From: Takakia lepidozioides
Taxonomy: Eukaryota; Streptophyta; Takakiopsida; Takakiales; Takakiaceae
Length of the DNA: 64,000 nt
Direction of reading: 5' to 3'
Assembly (NCBI GenBank): GCA_030704615.1
Contig: CM060733.1
Span: 50,530,001-50,594,000 of the forward strand
Shown here: one piece after another, positions 1 through 13,200 of the stretch
Position numbering within the stretch: position 1 is the first letter of the stretch
Layout of the letters: the number at the start of each line of letters is the position of its first letter
Program-made: the position numbers and the translations under genes
The notes under the pieces: model-generated
The model's input: only the letters and a program-made list of their open reading frames with translations
Told to the model about the DNA's origin: nothing
Database searches by the model: none

Positions 1-2222
1 GGGCTCGGTCTCGCGCAATTGAGGCCTCATTGGAGCAAGATGAGCCATGGGTCCCCCCATTGGAGCCTCACCTGAAGACTCCTGAAGAAGAAGTATGCTT
101 CATGCATTCCATTGCTCACCATACAATTAGCAGTCTGGCAGTCCTAGGATAACTGTGTTGAGGCTGTTGTTCTGAATTGCTGAGTTTCTGGGGTAAGTCT
201 CAGCTGTGATAGATAGTTTGCGTTGTGTAGTTCTGTCCATGTCTTGTGCAATTGACCCTTTGCCCATTGCAGGGTGGGACTAGATATATATGCATGGCTG
301 ATCACAACGTGAGGGCAGCTTCGTTATTGATGCAAATCATCAAGCTGTAGTGAATCCTACATGTTGTGACTGGTAGCTGTGGGTTTGTCTGAATACAGAT
401 AATGTATTTCGCATATAGGTTTACAGAGCAGTCTGAATTGAATCTAGACTTGACCAATACCCTATCCTTGGAAAGTAGATTATTCTCAACTACCTGCTTT
501 TTATTGCAGTTCTACTGAAGGTAGATACATAATCAATGGAACAACATTCTACAAGTGAATACTCCTTTACAGCAATTGCTTGTTGGTAAAATCAGTCTTA
601 ATGTTTGTTCTTTTTGAGATTTCAGGCACAGATTGAATGTGCAATGCAAGGCAACTTCTTATTCCAGAGTTTGACAGCAAAGCAGCGCCACACACTCTGT
701 GAGTGCATGGACCGGATTGATGTAAATGCGGGGGACATCGTCATTAGACAGGTAGTGGCTTTCTCCATACAAGTCGTCAGCAAGTAATGAAAAGTGCTTT
801 AGTGGGACTTGCCTGCTTTTGTAGGCTTTAGGAATGAAAGGAGATGGTGGAGCTGCTAAAGTTTCTTATTTGCTGGTCGGTTTTCCTACTCTTTATTGTC
901 TGTTTTCACTCCATGCATTTCTTCACTCAGTTTGTCACGCTGACAGGGTTTCGAGAGCGATCTCTTTTACATTGTTGAAAGTGGCGAATTTGAAGTGTTG
1001 GTCTCTCAGGTGATTCATCACTCCTCTTGTGATGGATAGCAACACAACGTCGAATGTAGAATGTGCAGACTTGCATGTGAACCATTGTTACTGAGAGCAA
1101 AACAGACTTCGATCAATAGCTGCTTGGTTCCTCTGCAAGGGTGTGAAAATATTGCAGTTTTTGGATCCTATAGTCTTCGCAGGAGTACTTTTTGGAGGGG
1201 GGGCTTCCAGCAGCTAGAGAGAGATTGTACTCATAAGACGTTGTTTGCCGTAGCCTTGTGGCCATTGACCCCGCGCCCAGTTTGAGCGGGAACAAAAGGG
1301 ACAGAACCTACCTCTGTCAGGGGCTGACGTTGGTAGTAAGACTTACCTTCATATATAGAATTAATCCGGGTTTTCCAGATATCCTCTAGAAATCCCTTCA
1401 CACAAGCATCAATCTGCTGTGTGTGATTTGCCCAAAAACTAGGCCTCAGGAGGGCCTGGGCTTTTGGCTCAGCCTCGAGACTTTCAAAGTTGGTAAACAG
1501 GGGTACAGGCACAATTCCCTTGATAGATTTGAAGAGAGCGTCTCTTTGGTGAGAGAACCCCGGACAGTGTATCAGAAAATGAATACTGTCTTCAGATTGC
1601 CCACTCAAGGGGCAATTGCACTCTCCCTTTCCTCTCTGCTTCTGTTTGCTGTTCAAAGGTAGGCTTCCTGCCCTGAGTTTAAATTTCAGTCTAGTGCCGA
1701 GAGTGGGTAGACCCTTGAGGTCATCCAAGATGTCCTCCCCCATGTCACAGACTGGAAACAAGTTCAGGGAAGTTTTCTGCCTAACTTCATTTTCAGACAA
1801 TCTCATGGCAACAGACATGGCTGAGGACACTACAGCCTCTAAGTCAGATTTATCCAGCAGGGTCAAGACTTGCGGATCCAGGTCCAGGTCCTTGAGGATC
1901 TCTTCTACTCTCTTTTGCCAGGACTTAGCCTGTTTGGTCAGCTGCAACATATGCCCAACACCAGATATCCTAAGTTAATCGACTCTATATCTTGGAAACA
2001 GGACCGCCCCACCATCTGACCTTGAATTCATCTCGTCGGGAGCTTAAGGACAGAATGCCAAACTCACCCCGAACAGCCACATTGGCTGTTTTGGAGCATG
2101 CTGACATACACTCCTTAAGCACCCCCACTTGAATGGATTCTAGAGACTTAGCCTGGTTGGAGTTATCAACCCATATAGCAGATCCGTACTCCAAGGCAGG
2201 TCTAATAACGCGACAAAGCAGC

Positions 2223-2314
<92 letters not shown>

Positions 2315-5300
2315 CAAGCTATTTGCCACAAAAGTAGTGTCTTTGGGGCACTGGTTCAGTGGTAGAGGTAGTTGACATTTACCTCTACTTGGGATCAGCC
2401 CATGTTATGAATGAATATGCTGTGCACTAACCCATGGGAAATGGATGTCTGTCAGACTGGGACGGGGAGCGGCCAGGATCTGGGTACTGTGGTTCAACAT
2501 TATGATGTGAACTCAAGCCCCTGCTTTGGAGAGCTTGCACTGATGTACTTTCCCCCTCCTTGCACTGAAGTTTGAGCAGTTTATTCGATTGAAAAACTGA
2601 GTACTTTCAATTAGGTTGGTTTCAGACGGATGATGGATGGACAGGCTGTTCAGAATTTTCCTTACCAAATCTTTGTTTACTCGGGCTTCCACCGTGGGTT
2701 TGGCACCATTACGAAGTTCCGAGCTGACTGGTTGGCTTATTTACCTGGACCTGGAGTTGTGACTGAGACTCTAGACTTGCTAACTGTGTTTGCTTTGCGT
2801 TGACCTGTCAAGTGTATGACTGGTGAAGATAAGAGAAAGTACTCAAGACATTTTTGGCTGTAGCTGGTGGAGGTAAGACTGTACTTATATGGTTGGCCAT
2901 AGCCTTGTGGCCATAGATCCCATGTCCAGTTTGGGTGGAGCAAGTGGGAACTTTCACTACCTTTGTGAGGGGCTCAATCCAATATTGGGACTTACCTTGA
3001 TATAAACAATTTGTTTGGGCTTGACAGATTTCCTCTAGAGAGCCCTTAGCACAAGCCACAATCTGCTGTGTGTGATCAGCCCAGCAGTTAGACCTGGACA
3101 GGGCCAGGGCTTTAGGCTCAGCCTCGAGATTTTGATAGTTAGTGAACAGAGGTGCAGGGCTATGGTCTTGATGGTCCTGAGATGGTCGCTGTCTGATGAA
3201 AATACCCCACACTGTACTAGAAAATGGATATTGGGTTTCAGGTAGCCTGCATATCGGGCATTGACAATCTCCCTTACCTCTCTGCATCCTTTTATTGTTC
3301 AAAGGTCAACTTCCCACCCTGAGTTTAAATCTCAGTCCAGTGACAGTAACAGAATGTACTCGTAAGATGTTGTTTGCTGTGGCCTTGTGGCCATAGCCCA
3401 GTGAAGGTAAGAGAATGTACTTCTGAGATGTTGTTTGTTTTACCCTTGTGGCCATAGACCTGCGCCCAGTCTGGGCGGAACAAGAGGGAACAGACACTAC
3501 CTGTGCGAGGGGTCTCACCTTGGTATAGACAATTGGTTTGGGCTTTCCAGATTTCCTCTCTTCACACAAGCATCAATCTGCTGTGTGTGAGCTGCCCAGC
3601 AATTAGACCCGAACGGGTCCAGGGCTTGAGGCTCAGCCTGAAGGTTTTGAAAGTTGGTGAACAGAGGGGCAGGCATTATGTTCTTGATGGTCCTGAAGAG
3701 GGTTGCTCTCTGATGAAAATACCCCGGCACAAGACTGAAATTGGGACTCAGGGCAGGGAGTCTACCTTTGAACAATAAACAGTTGCAGAGAGGAAAGGGA
3801 TGGTCAATGCCTGATGTGCAGGCGGCCTGAAGACAATATCCCCTTCAGATCATCCTTAGGTCTCACCCATGTCACAAACTGGAAATCAGTTCAGGGAAGT
3901 TTTTCAGAGCTTTATTTTGTTCGACCATTCTTTGTGCTTCCAACATGGCCTTAGACACTTCATCCTCAAGCCAGCTTCATCTAGTAGAGTCAGTTCTTCC
4001 TGCCTAATATTCAGGTACTTGAAAATCTCCTCTACCTACTTAGCCTGTTTAACAGGCTTCCAAGAAATAGAGTCATCGTCTGGTGAAGGTAAGAGAGAGA
4101 CAGAGAGAGTTTATGACGTCCATGGGGAAGGGGGGGTGAGAGACTGACTGTTCTGGAGTTGGTTGGGTTTCAGGTATAACAAGCCAGGGCAGGCGACAGT
4201 GCGTGCAGTGACAGATGGTGGCTTGTGGGTGCTTGAGCGGGAGGCATTCCGTGGTGTCCTTTTAATGAAGGTTTTGCATCGACCGTCACTAAAAGCTTTA
4301 CGGTCGGTGGAGATTTTCTCGAAGCTTTCCCTATCGCATCTTCACTGCCTGGCAGATGCTTTGATCGAAGTTTCATTTGATGAGGGTGAAACTATTGTGC
4401 AGAAGGTGGGTTTATCCAACCTTTTGGCTTTCATCTTCTTTGTCTTAGGAGCTCTGTTGAACCTCCTGATATCCTTACTAGAGGTCAAGGCAATCTAGGA
4501 GTGATACGGAAGTCGTCAAACTCTCAATCCAGACCCTTGAGTCATTGATAGGTGGATGGTCACCTTATTTGGGGTGGATTCATGAATGATGAACACAATT
4601 CATAAGTGAACCTCTTGGGAATGGGGGTAGTAAGGGTTGACAGGCAGCAATTCTTTTGGAATTTTTGTTTTGGAAGTGTTGGGCTGACTTGACAAGATGT
4701 GTTGTACCCGTTGCAGGATGATGAACTTGCCTCTTTTTACTTTGTCCACAAAGGGAATGTTGAAGTGAAGTTCTTCGAAGTGTCTGAAAACGAATCCCTT
4801 CATGATTTCCAATTACCGAGGGCAAGTTTGGATTGGCCTGGGGAAAAGGATACTGTTGCGATAGTTGTCGACCACTTGGAATCTGAACGGGAAGTCAGAT
4901 ATTTTGGAGAGTGGGTGCTGTTGGATGAGCCTATGCGACCAATGACTGCTGTGGCCATTAGTGACGTTGAATGTTGGGCTATCACGAGGGAAGCCTTTGA
5001 AGAAGCTGTTGGACCCTTGAGTGTGATCATTAAGGAGGATGAACAGTAAGTATATTCGTTGATGTATGTTACTGATGTGTTATGAGGCAGTATCTGCCAT
5101 TCTTTGGTCTTGGAAGCCTTGGTTCACATCATTATTTTAATCTTAACTTTGGAACAGTAGCAAAGAAGGAAGCACACTTGTTAAGACAAGGTTGGTTGAA
5201 TGTGCCTCTGCATTGAGACACAAGCGAGGACAAGTCTGATTACACGTAGCATTGACGTACATAGTTTCTTTTCATGACATGGAGTCTTTCGAATGTCTGA

Positions 5301-8300
5301 ATTTTCTGTTAGAAAATGTCACTCATTTTTGTGGTGCTTGCAGGCTAATCGAGAAGATGTTATCTTTGAAAAAAGCACAACTGGCAGAAGTGGACTCGCG
5401 TGCGTTTCAGAAAATCACTTTGAAGGACCTGGTCAGTTGTTTCTTCTGCTAGTGAGCTAGGATGTGAGCACGATTCTTAAGCTCTTGGAGACAGTGATGC
5501 ACTTGTTTAGCGTTTTGAACTGGGTTGGACGGAGCAGAAAGTTTTGAGGAGAGGAGAAGGGGGTGGGATGAGGGCAGAATGGAGACACTACCATTGCTGA
5601 AGCTCTCTTAGTACCAGTGCCCAATGACTTGAATCCATCCTTCGATATTGTTGGAGGCATAGGTTCGATTAGATAAATCCACAGCACAGTTCACCACCAA
5701 GGAGGGTCATGGTTGTTGGTGTTATTTCATCCCCTAAATTCAAGCCAGAAAAGGTGCACTGATAGTCTATTTGGGGACAAGATTTTTTTTAGGAAAGAGA
5801 GTCCAACTGAGTTCTATCTGTGGATGCTGGTATACATCCACTAGGTGGCCGGTGTTCTTTGTCTCAGAAGGGGTTGATGTGGGTGTGTCAGGATTGGCAA
5901 GAGACGGTATGCTCGACAGACTGCTGTGAGGTTGGCTTGGTGCTCTGTAAGAACTCAGGTATGTTCTACTTCTTTTCATGGTGCAGCGTCTTCAGTAGTA
6001 CATTTTACTTGTAGGGATTTAATTTTGTTAAGCATGGGGTTAGTTGGAGAGCCAATCACCAATCCTTGTCTTGATCCTTGTATTTTATTCCTGGCAACCC
6101 TGGAGTAAGGAAGGTCCAGCTATAAGCTCTTGCTTCACAGATGTGTAATAACTTTTGGTGGACAGCATTTGAACAGGGCAGCAAGAAGTAGATTAACAAC
6201 TGTAATTGGGGATAATACTGCAGCAAGATAATTTTTTATTTTCACTTCTGTGTCAATGTTAAAGTGTGTGACGTAAATTCTGCTCATGTCATGAACATTT
6301 CAGATGCAGATTTTGAACAAGGCTGAAACTGGTGTATGAGTTTCGGATGGTTGTCTGTAAATGTCAGATGGCTTGCCAGGTTGCTTGATTTTTGGTTGCT
6401 TTCTTGGGATCTGTCTTGGATCTGTGATGGACTATCTGTGCTGACCAAGTCAAGATTGTGCATGGTTGGGGGAGATCAGAGGACATAGTGAGTATGAAGA
6501 GATACCAGCGGCGGAAAGTGCAGAGACTGGGCCGGGAAGGCCAAGTCCTGTTGGAAAGGTCCCTCTTGGAAAAATTAAGGCCATCCCCCTTTGTACCACA
6601 CCTCCTGGCCACTCCTTTCGATAATGACACAGTTGCATTGGTGCTTAACTGCATGTTGGCGGGCCCATTAGAGCTTCTCCTTCATACTCCACTCAAAGAG
6701 GCCTCGGCCTGCTTCATGGCGGCCTCTGTTGTTCTTGCCATTGAGCTCTTGCACAAAGTATATTCCCTGCCTCTCTTTGTGTATGTATATATGCAGGCAT
6801 TCGCTGTCCCTCTCTCTGTAAAGGTTTCAGTCTGTCCTTTCTGGGAATCTTTCTTTTGTTTCTCTGTTTCTTCTGTAGTCCTGTTGCTAATGCTGTTTGA
6901 GCTACCTATGGATGACAACAATTTCTCTTTCCCTTTGTTTCTTCATAGAGCATCAACATTCACATTAAACAAGTGAGCACAATTGTGCACTTTCCGTCCC
7001 CTCCTCCCCTTCCTCAAGAGAAAATGTCTTCACCTCTACACCATATGATGTAGCAAAAGCCTTGCCAGACAAGCGTGTCATTCGTTCCTTCTGTGTGCAT
7101 AGGCTCTGGCTCTCTTGGTTTGAGTCTTCTGTCAACAACCGTGTGCTGAAGGAATGGGATTGGACAACTCATATAACTTGGAACAGGATGGAGTTGTGTA
7201 CCGTGGCATCTCACCGGATGTTCTCATGATTGATCGCAAGGGCTGGCTACAGGTGTGCATAGTTCTTGTGCCTGGCCCACATCTTCCACTGTGGTTTGAC
7301 TCTCTGAATATGAAACATGGGTAGACTTTTGAAGAAGCAGACGTCACTACTCTTCGACATGTGTCAAAGGGGTTTTGTGCTTTTTCAAGTCAAGATGCTT
7401 CTTGAGTGAGGTTTTATCGGCCAGTGACCCTAATGGTGGTCGTACTATATTGGCAGCTGGTAGATTTCCGGTTTGCCAAGCAGATGTCTGATGAGCGCAC
7501 CTTCACCATTTGTGGCATGGCGGACTTCTTGGCTCCCGAGATAATCAATGGACAGGGGCATGGTCTGTCTGCTGACTGGTGCGCTCTTCCTGCTGGTCTG
7601 CTACTTTTTCGTAATCTCTCGTTGCTTGCCAAATTTACAATGAACAGGTTCAACAACAAATTTCCTGCCTTGTTTTAGAAAGAGCTTGGGAGGCTCCAAA
7701 GATTTGTCAGCTCCTGGTTTGGTAAAACAGTTGAGATCCAGTGAATCTCTTGTAAGCATACTTTTTCAGTGTTTTGAAATTGATCGGTTAAGTGGTCTAT
7801 ATGCTTATCATGCAGGTGGGCTTTAGGTGTATTAATATACTTTATGCTGCAAAATGAGCTTCCCTTTGGGTCGTGGCGGGATAGTGAGCTCGATATCTTT
7901 GGGAAGATCACTCGGCGGCAGCTGATCTTTCCCTCTACCTTCAGTGCAGAAGTCCTAGACCTCATTGATAAGGTAATGACCAACTTGTTCTTTACCGAGC
8001 TCATTGCTTACATACTTTATGGCTGTGAATGAACTCATTTGCACGTAACGACATTTTGTTCATGTTACCATTAGATCAGTTCAACCAGACCTAATACTCT
8101 TCCAAACATAAACATATGAGCAAGCTAAAGTCAAGAGGTGGTATGTGTGCTGCACAGTGCACACCTCAATGGGAGCGGCACCTCTTGATGTACATCTTTA
8201 CATCCGTTAGTAGCCTCACCACCATGTCTTTCCTTATCATTATGCCTAGTACTCATAAATGTGCAAATGGGAAGAAAAATCTACCTTGGATATAATTCAA

Positions 8301-8795
8301 CGTATTGTCGTGTTGGCACTACTTGTGTGTATGAAACTCATTTAAACACACCTTGCAAAATTCAATTTGGTGAGTGGGTTCAAGTACAGCATTTTGTTAA
8401 TTCCATCATCCAAGTGCATCTCTCTGTGATACACATCCCTGGAGTCACTGCAGTAAGAACATGCAAACCACAGAATGGGAAACACTGGAATTTGAGTTCC
8501 AAATTGTTCTGACAATCACTGACATCTGTGTACATGGGTTACATGGAAACAGCTGCTGACAGTGGATGCAAGTAAGAGGCTTGGTTGTGAGAGCCAGGGT
8601 GTCGGTGCAATCAAACAACATGCCTGGTTCAAGGACATTGACTGGGATGGACTACTAGCAGGCAGTGTTGAGGTGCCCTCAGAAATTCTGTCCCGCCTTC
8701 AACTTTCCCTTGACTTCCATGAGGTGGACGATACTTACCAAGTGTTTGACCTTCAACCCGATGAAGAGGATCCACCCTGGCTTGAAGGCTGGTAA
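1..8795 (+). CDS. Plant PKG (PP2C / two cNMP-binding domains / AGC-like kinase), 3' part
   Basis: Partial gene; the N-terminal PP2C domain lies off the left edge. Exons read from splice sites: <3-92, 626-751, 947-1009, 2456-2544, 4174-4405, 4717-5045, 5344-5431, 5892-5958, 6489-6757, 7187-7252, 7457-7578, 7816-7972, 8553-8795. All junctions keep frame and give about 646 residues. The order is linker (RAIEASLEQDEPW), cNMP domain A (FGELALMYNKPGQATVRA), cNMP domain B (FGEWVLLDEPMRPMTAVA), then an AGC-like kinase domain with CGMADFLAPE and a WWALGVLIYFML helix. The best family match is Arabidopsis At2g20050, reported as a cGMP-dependent kinase with PP2C activity in gibberellin and salt signalling. 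The catalytic loop reads YRGISPDVLMID and the metal loop DFR, so canonical kinase residues are missing. Introns 1010-2455 and 2545-4173 carry retrotransposon fragments. Confidence 0.9.
1113..2220 (-). mobile_element. Truncated non-LTR (LINE) retrotransposon, 3' end, in a PKG intron
   Basis: On the minus strand, about 2194-1985 encodes the end of a reverse-transcriptase ORF (LEYGSAIW..., then AVRGEFGILSLSSRRDEF). About 1950-1231 continues in another frame or after a gap into a tail with LRAGSLPLNSKQKQRGKGEC and a CPLSG...HFLIHCPG segment, resembling the Cys/His cluster that closes plant LINE ORFs. The first zinc cysteine pair is degraded (CPLS instead of CPLC). The copy ends with GHKATANNVL and a TC-rich tail. 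It is truncated on its 5' side at the GA repeat. It sits inside the intron and is antisense to the host gene. Confidence 0.75.
2224..2311. repeat. (GA)n microsatellite, about 88 bp
   Basis: An almost perfect run of GA dinucleotides at the 5' boundary of the truncated LINE copy, inside the PKG intron. In other frames it translates as long Ser-Leu runs, which are not coding. Confidence 0.97.
2860..4096 (-). mobile_element. Head-to-tail LINE 3'-end fragments in a PKG intron
   Basis: Reading the minus strand downward, a body segment at about 4050-3480 is homologous to the 1231-1950 copy (VEEIFKYL..., FPVCDMG, a LPALSPNFSLV frame). It is followed by a tail at about 3470-3405 and a second tail copy at about 3400-3342. 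A second body follows at about 3340-2930 (QRGKGDCQCPICRLPE) with its own tail at about 2920-2860. Each tail ends with a TTACCTTCAC-like motif. Frameshifts break every ORF, so nothing is functional. The fragments lie in the intron between 2544 and 4174, and the host exons are intact. Confidence 0.7.
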
Positions 8796-10217
8796 TGGCT
8801 TCAAGGCTTGGATATTAGATTGAATCGCATTTCCTCAGTATTTCTTTCGCTGAAGGACGCATGGTTCTCCCTCTTTGCAAGATGCATAGTTAGTGCAGAT
8901 AATTTTGAGAGGCCCATCTGATCCTCACCTACATTCATCAAGTCGATTTTCCTTCAACTCGAAAGCCGTGGGATGGAGAGATATTGAATTAGGGTGGTTC
9001 TCCAATTGGCCGATGTGACAGTGTGTAGGGAGAGACTGGTTAAATTATGAGACTCTTAGAAGGGTATGCTTTTGACATCAGCAGTCATTGAAATTCTAGA
9101 CAGTGGCGCAGTAGAGACTAGGGCTTCATTTATTGATAGGCACCACAGATCCCTTTCTCAAGATCCAGTCCGCCTGGCTCCATATCGCATGGGTCGGCAC
9201 CCTGTAACTTTATTTTCCTAAACTTCATTCATTTATAAAATGACTGAACGTCGTTGGATGTCCATCGGTACTTGCCAATTTTCAACAATCACACTAGGTA
9301 CAGCAGGCCCTTGTGAATGGATAGCATGCAAAATTGCAATATCATATGGCCATAGTTGAGAGTGTCTTTCATATTCAGAGACTAGTTGTTCTAACTTAAT
9401 GGTCCAGTATTATAGAACAATCACCAAACCCTAAATCCCAAAACATCAAAATGCCTCAGGCTCAAGGTGGCTGCACTGTGGAATTGGGAAGACTTGTCGG
9501 GCTGGGAATGCATCGGAGTATCTCTGTTATGGACTAGGTAGTTAAAATCTAGTGCGTCGTAGAATACCACATATAGCACCCCTCCTCAAATCCAGTAGAA
9601 ACATGCCACGTCAGCGAGTTTGCTCTAAAAATCGGTTATGTGTCAAAAGCCAGGTAGCTGCCAAGCTCCTACTTTCTTCATGTAGTGGTGTCCAATACAA
9701 TCTCCTGCCAGTCATAAACACAATTCTTCAAAGTAGGTTATCATGCAGATCCCATCCAGTGTCTGGCTAGTTTCACCTGTTTGTTGCTAACAGCAACAAA
9801 ATACTCTTACAAAACATTCTCCAACTACTGATTCCTCTACCTACCTGATCTACATTCGAAACTGTTCTTCACTAGATATATGGTTGAAAGGGGTGGTTTT
9901 GACTGAATATGTTTCCGTGCAGATACCTCTGCCCTTGTTTTGTGACAACACCCTTTGTACACTTGATTGGGTTAATGTTATGTCAAATTACAGTGCATTG
10001 GCTGAATTGACAGCTGGCTTTATTTGATCCAGATATGAAATGTTGAGCTACTCCCAACACTACAATGACAAAAATTTCATATCCCCTGTTATCTCGAAAT
10101 TTGGGTATGAGTGTGACCAACAGTGAGAAGCTTAAAGCAATACAGGGTTGCCCCCAAACATCGATTTTGCTAGATACACAAAAGAGCTTCTAAACTAATA
10201 CTTGCATCTGCTTGGAA
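8796..10217. other. Intergenic, 3' ends of two convergent genes
   Basis: Lies between the PKG stop codon and the NUDT19 stop codon. No ORF with a recognisable family, no RNA gene and no clear repeat was seen. The first few hundred bases are presumably the PKG 3' UTR. Confidence 0.6.
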
Positions 10218-13200
10218 CTAGACTTTACTAATGATATTCTCTGAGCCCTGATTGACCCAATCAGCAATCAAATGGTGGGCAATCGCATACGCCCCCGGGG
10301 CAACCATTTGATTAGTCTCCTTGTTTTCTTGGTTAGGTTCTGGCACCCTGTCTCTCACCCACTCTGCACTTTCTTCTCCAAAACAGGCCTGATATATCTT
10401 CATGCTTGCCTCTTGTTGAGTCCTGTCATACTCGTTATATGTAAGCGCATTCCGTACTTGGTCGCGGGAATGCCATTGTGCATCTGCCCATCAAGAACCC
10501 AGTTCACCCAAGCCCTCAGAGATACGGAAAGATCTTGCAATGCATCATCGTCCTGCTCAGCCAGTATACTCAGAGCCTGGTGAACCTCTCTTCAAGAACG
10601 TGAGGAAATTCGAGGATCAAGTGGGTTTACCTTGAAGCTCCTTATTGTCAATGCTGATGTCAAATGTCTTGGCAAACGCAAAGAACCCTATCATCAACTG
10701 ACATGGCATGCTGCTTGGCCCCACTGTAAGCTTCAAAATAAGGTGGGCCAAAATCATCAGCTGTTACTAACTGCCAAGGGAAAAATGGGGAAGAAATGGG
10801 AAAAAAAGTACAAGACATCTATAAACAGTGCAGGGACCTAGTCGTCTAGACAAGCATACTGATTCTTTATAGGAACCAAAGGCACAATACATACCATAGA
10901 CATGACGCACCAAGCAAGCATAGCATGGTGAAACACAAACAAGAGGAGCGAAGTCCATGACTGCAGGAGTCCACCTGGCCAAGGTTGCGAGCTATGATGA
11001 ACGACATCACCCACTTCAATGCCCACCTCCTCTCGGGTTTCACGCCTGACTGCCTCCACCAAGCTTTCCCCAGGCTGCTGAGGCACACATCAATGAATTT
11101 ATTGCTCAATTTTTTCGTGTTTAATTGAGGAGATGGTAAAAAACAAAGAATCAACAGCCCTCCTTGCCAGAGAGCACTCTTCTCAACCAGGCTTTGTTCT
11201 ACAAGTCCCTGGGCAGGAGATTTTCACTACAGATTGTAGCTAAATGTTACCAAGACTCCTCCAAGGCAACTGTCAGACAACACAACTCTCCCCTTCCACA
11301 CAGAGGCTGCATCAGCTATTTGCAGAAGTATGGATATACTTAACACTACGGCCCAATTGACTGGTGATTCGCTGAAAGTTTTAGATCAGCCTTTGGAGTC
11401 TTTACACTAGGGCTCTCGAATGAGAACCCAATCTAAGCTATCACCCTAGTCAGCATAAATCAAGAACCCAGTGCTTGGTGACCACCGGAAGGTCCTGCAG
11501 TGCTGGGTTCTCGATTTATGTCTGACACGGCCAATGAACAGCTTTGGAGGGAACTCAGGCGAGTGGGAGAGCAAGTGACGCAGCGGTATGGTCCGCAAGA
11601 TGCTAGCACAGGAATGATTGGAAGGAATGATCAGGTTACATGTTCCATGTACTATATTCAAATCCACTTGGGTTCTCATTTTTGCCCATGTGGCACCATT
11701 TAAAACCTAATTTGAAATACCAGGAAATTTTTTGGGTCCTCAATGATGGGCCAAAGTGTAAAGGGGCCCTAACCCTCCTGCTCACTACTATAACATACTA
11801 ATACAATACAGCACGAAGTGCAGCATATTGTGGCATCTGTGAAAAGCCAGATGGTGTCAGTGCAATAATTGCATTGGATTCCCCATTGTTGACCTAAACC
11901 TTCTACCAAGTGGGATTCCCTTGGACGCGCAGGCAAACCAAGGACCAGGAGGTCCATCTACCAAAAACCTTCCCCAATAATTTGTGAGAGAGACACACCT
12001 CACTGAAGCCTGCCAGACAGCTCCACATTCGTGGCACAAAGCGCTCTTGACGACCCAAGACTACACGGTCCCGCTCCTTATCAATTACCAGCATTATTAC
12101 CACCTGCGATCCCACATGCCCCATGTCTTGACATCACAAGGCACATCATTTGACAAGCTTCTAGCATTAAAAGTATCAAAAAGATATTTTGAGAGAAAGA
12201 GATGCCCAGCATAATATCATTCCCTCAAACTGATGGATAGATGACTGTGGCTGAGGAAAATTCCAAACCAATGACTACCGGGAAACTAAAAAAGGCCAGC
12301 CCTACATCAGTAACACCAATTGCAACACCGATTCTCCACCGGCAGCTACTGCGTCAAAGAATGGGACTTACAGGGTCTATTCGGGGATAGAGCTTGTTGT
12401 TGCACTTGACGTTAGAACACTGGCGCCGCTGTCCAGCCAGGATTGCGTATGCCTTACTACCACAGCGGCCACAGTACACCGCCTGCTTGTGCCACTCCAG
12501 CATAGCCCTTGCCTGCCTCCAGAGAATGAGAGCAGAATAAACATTTGCCTCACCAACCCTTCTACTGAAATCTAGCGATACGACAGAGTGTAGTCAAACA
12601 TAGAGAAATCCTCCTCCCACAGTACTTAATTCATTCTTAAAAATATTGGCCTCATGTGCAATCCCCCAACTTGTTCAAATTACAAAAGTCACCACACACC
12701 TAAACCTGGGTCAAGAAAGCCTCAAGCTGGAACACACACATGTCCGGAGATCGAGAGATCAGCCATGGCGTCCTCGCTGTCAAAGTCAGTTGCCACCATC
12801 AGTGTCCGCAAATCAACGAAGGCAACCCTCTCATCCGGCGAGGGGGCTGCAAACATGGCTGCCAACTTCTTGAGCTGCTCACTCCCAGCCCTTCTGCCTT
12901 CAGAACCGGTAGATGGAGGGAGAGGCACTTCCACAGAAAAATATGCAACCCCGCCTTTCTCCCCAAGATACACCAATTTGTCATACTTCCTTCCACTTTC
13001 TGCAAATTGTTCCCCATCCCTGTGCACCGGTCCAACTGTGTCGTCCCCCGAACTCAAACTGACAGGGACACGGGTCCCAAAATCCTCCATCGCTTGCCAT
13101 GCTAGCCGCCAAATAAAGGCTCCCTTTGGAGATCTTGAGGCAGCAACCAGGGTCCTCCCATCCGCAACTGGAAGAACACGCGCCCCCTGCATGTCCCCAT

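Noticed and set aside
2140-2331. ORF of Ser-Leu repeats on the minus strand
   Set aside because: It is the translation of the (GA)n microsatellite, with no family outside the repeat.
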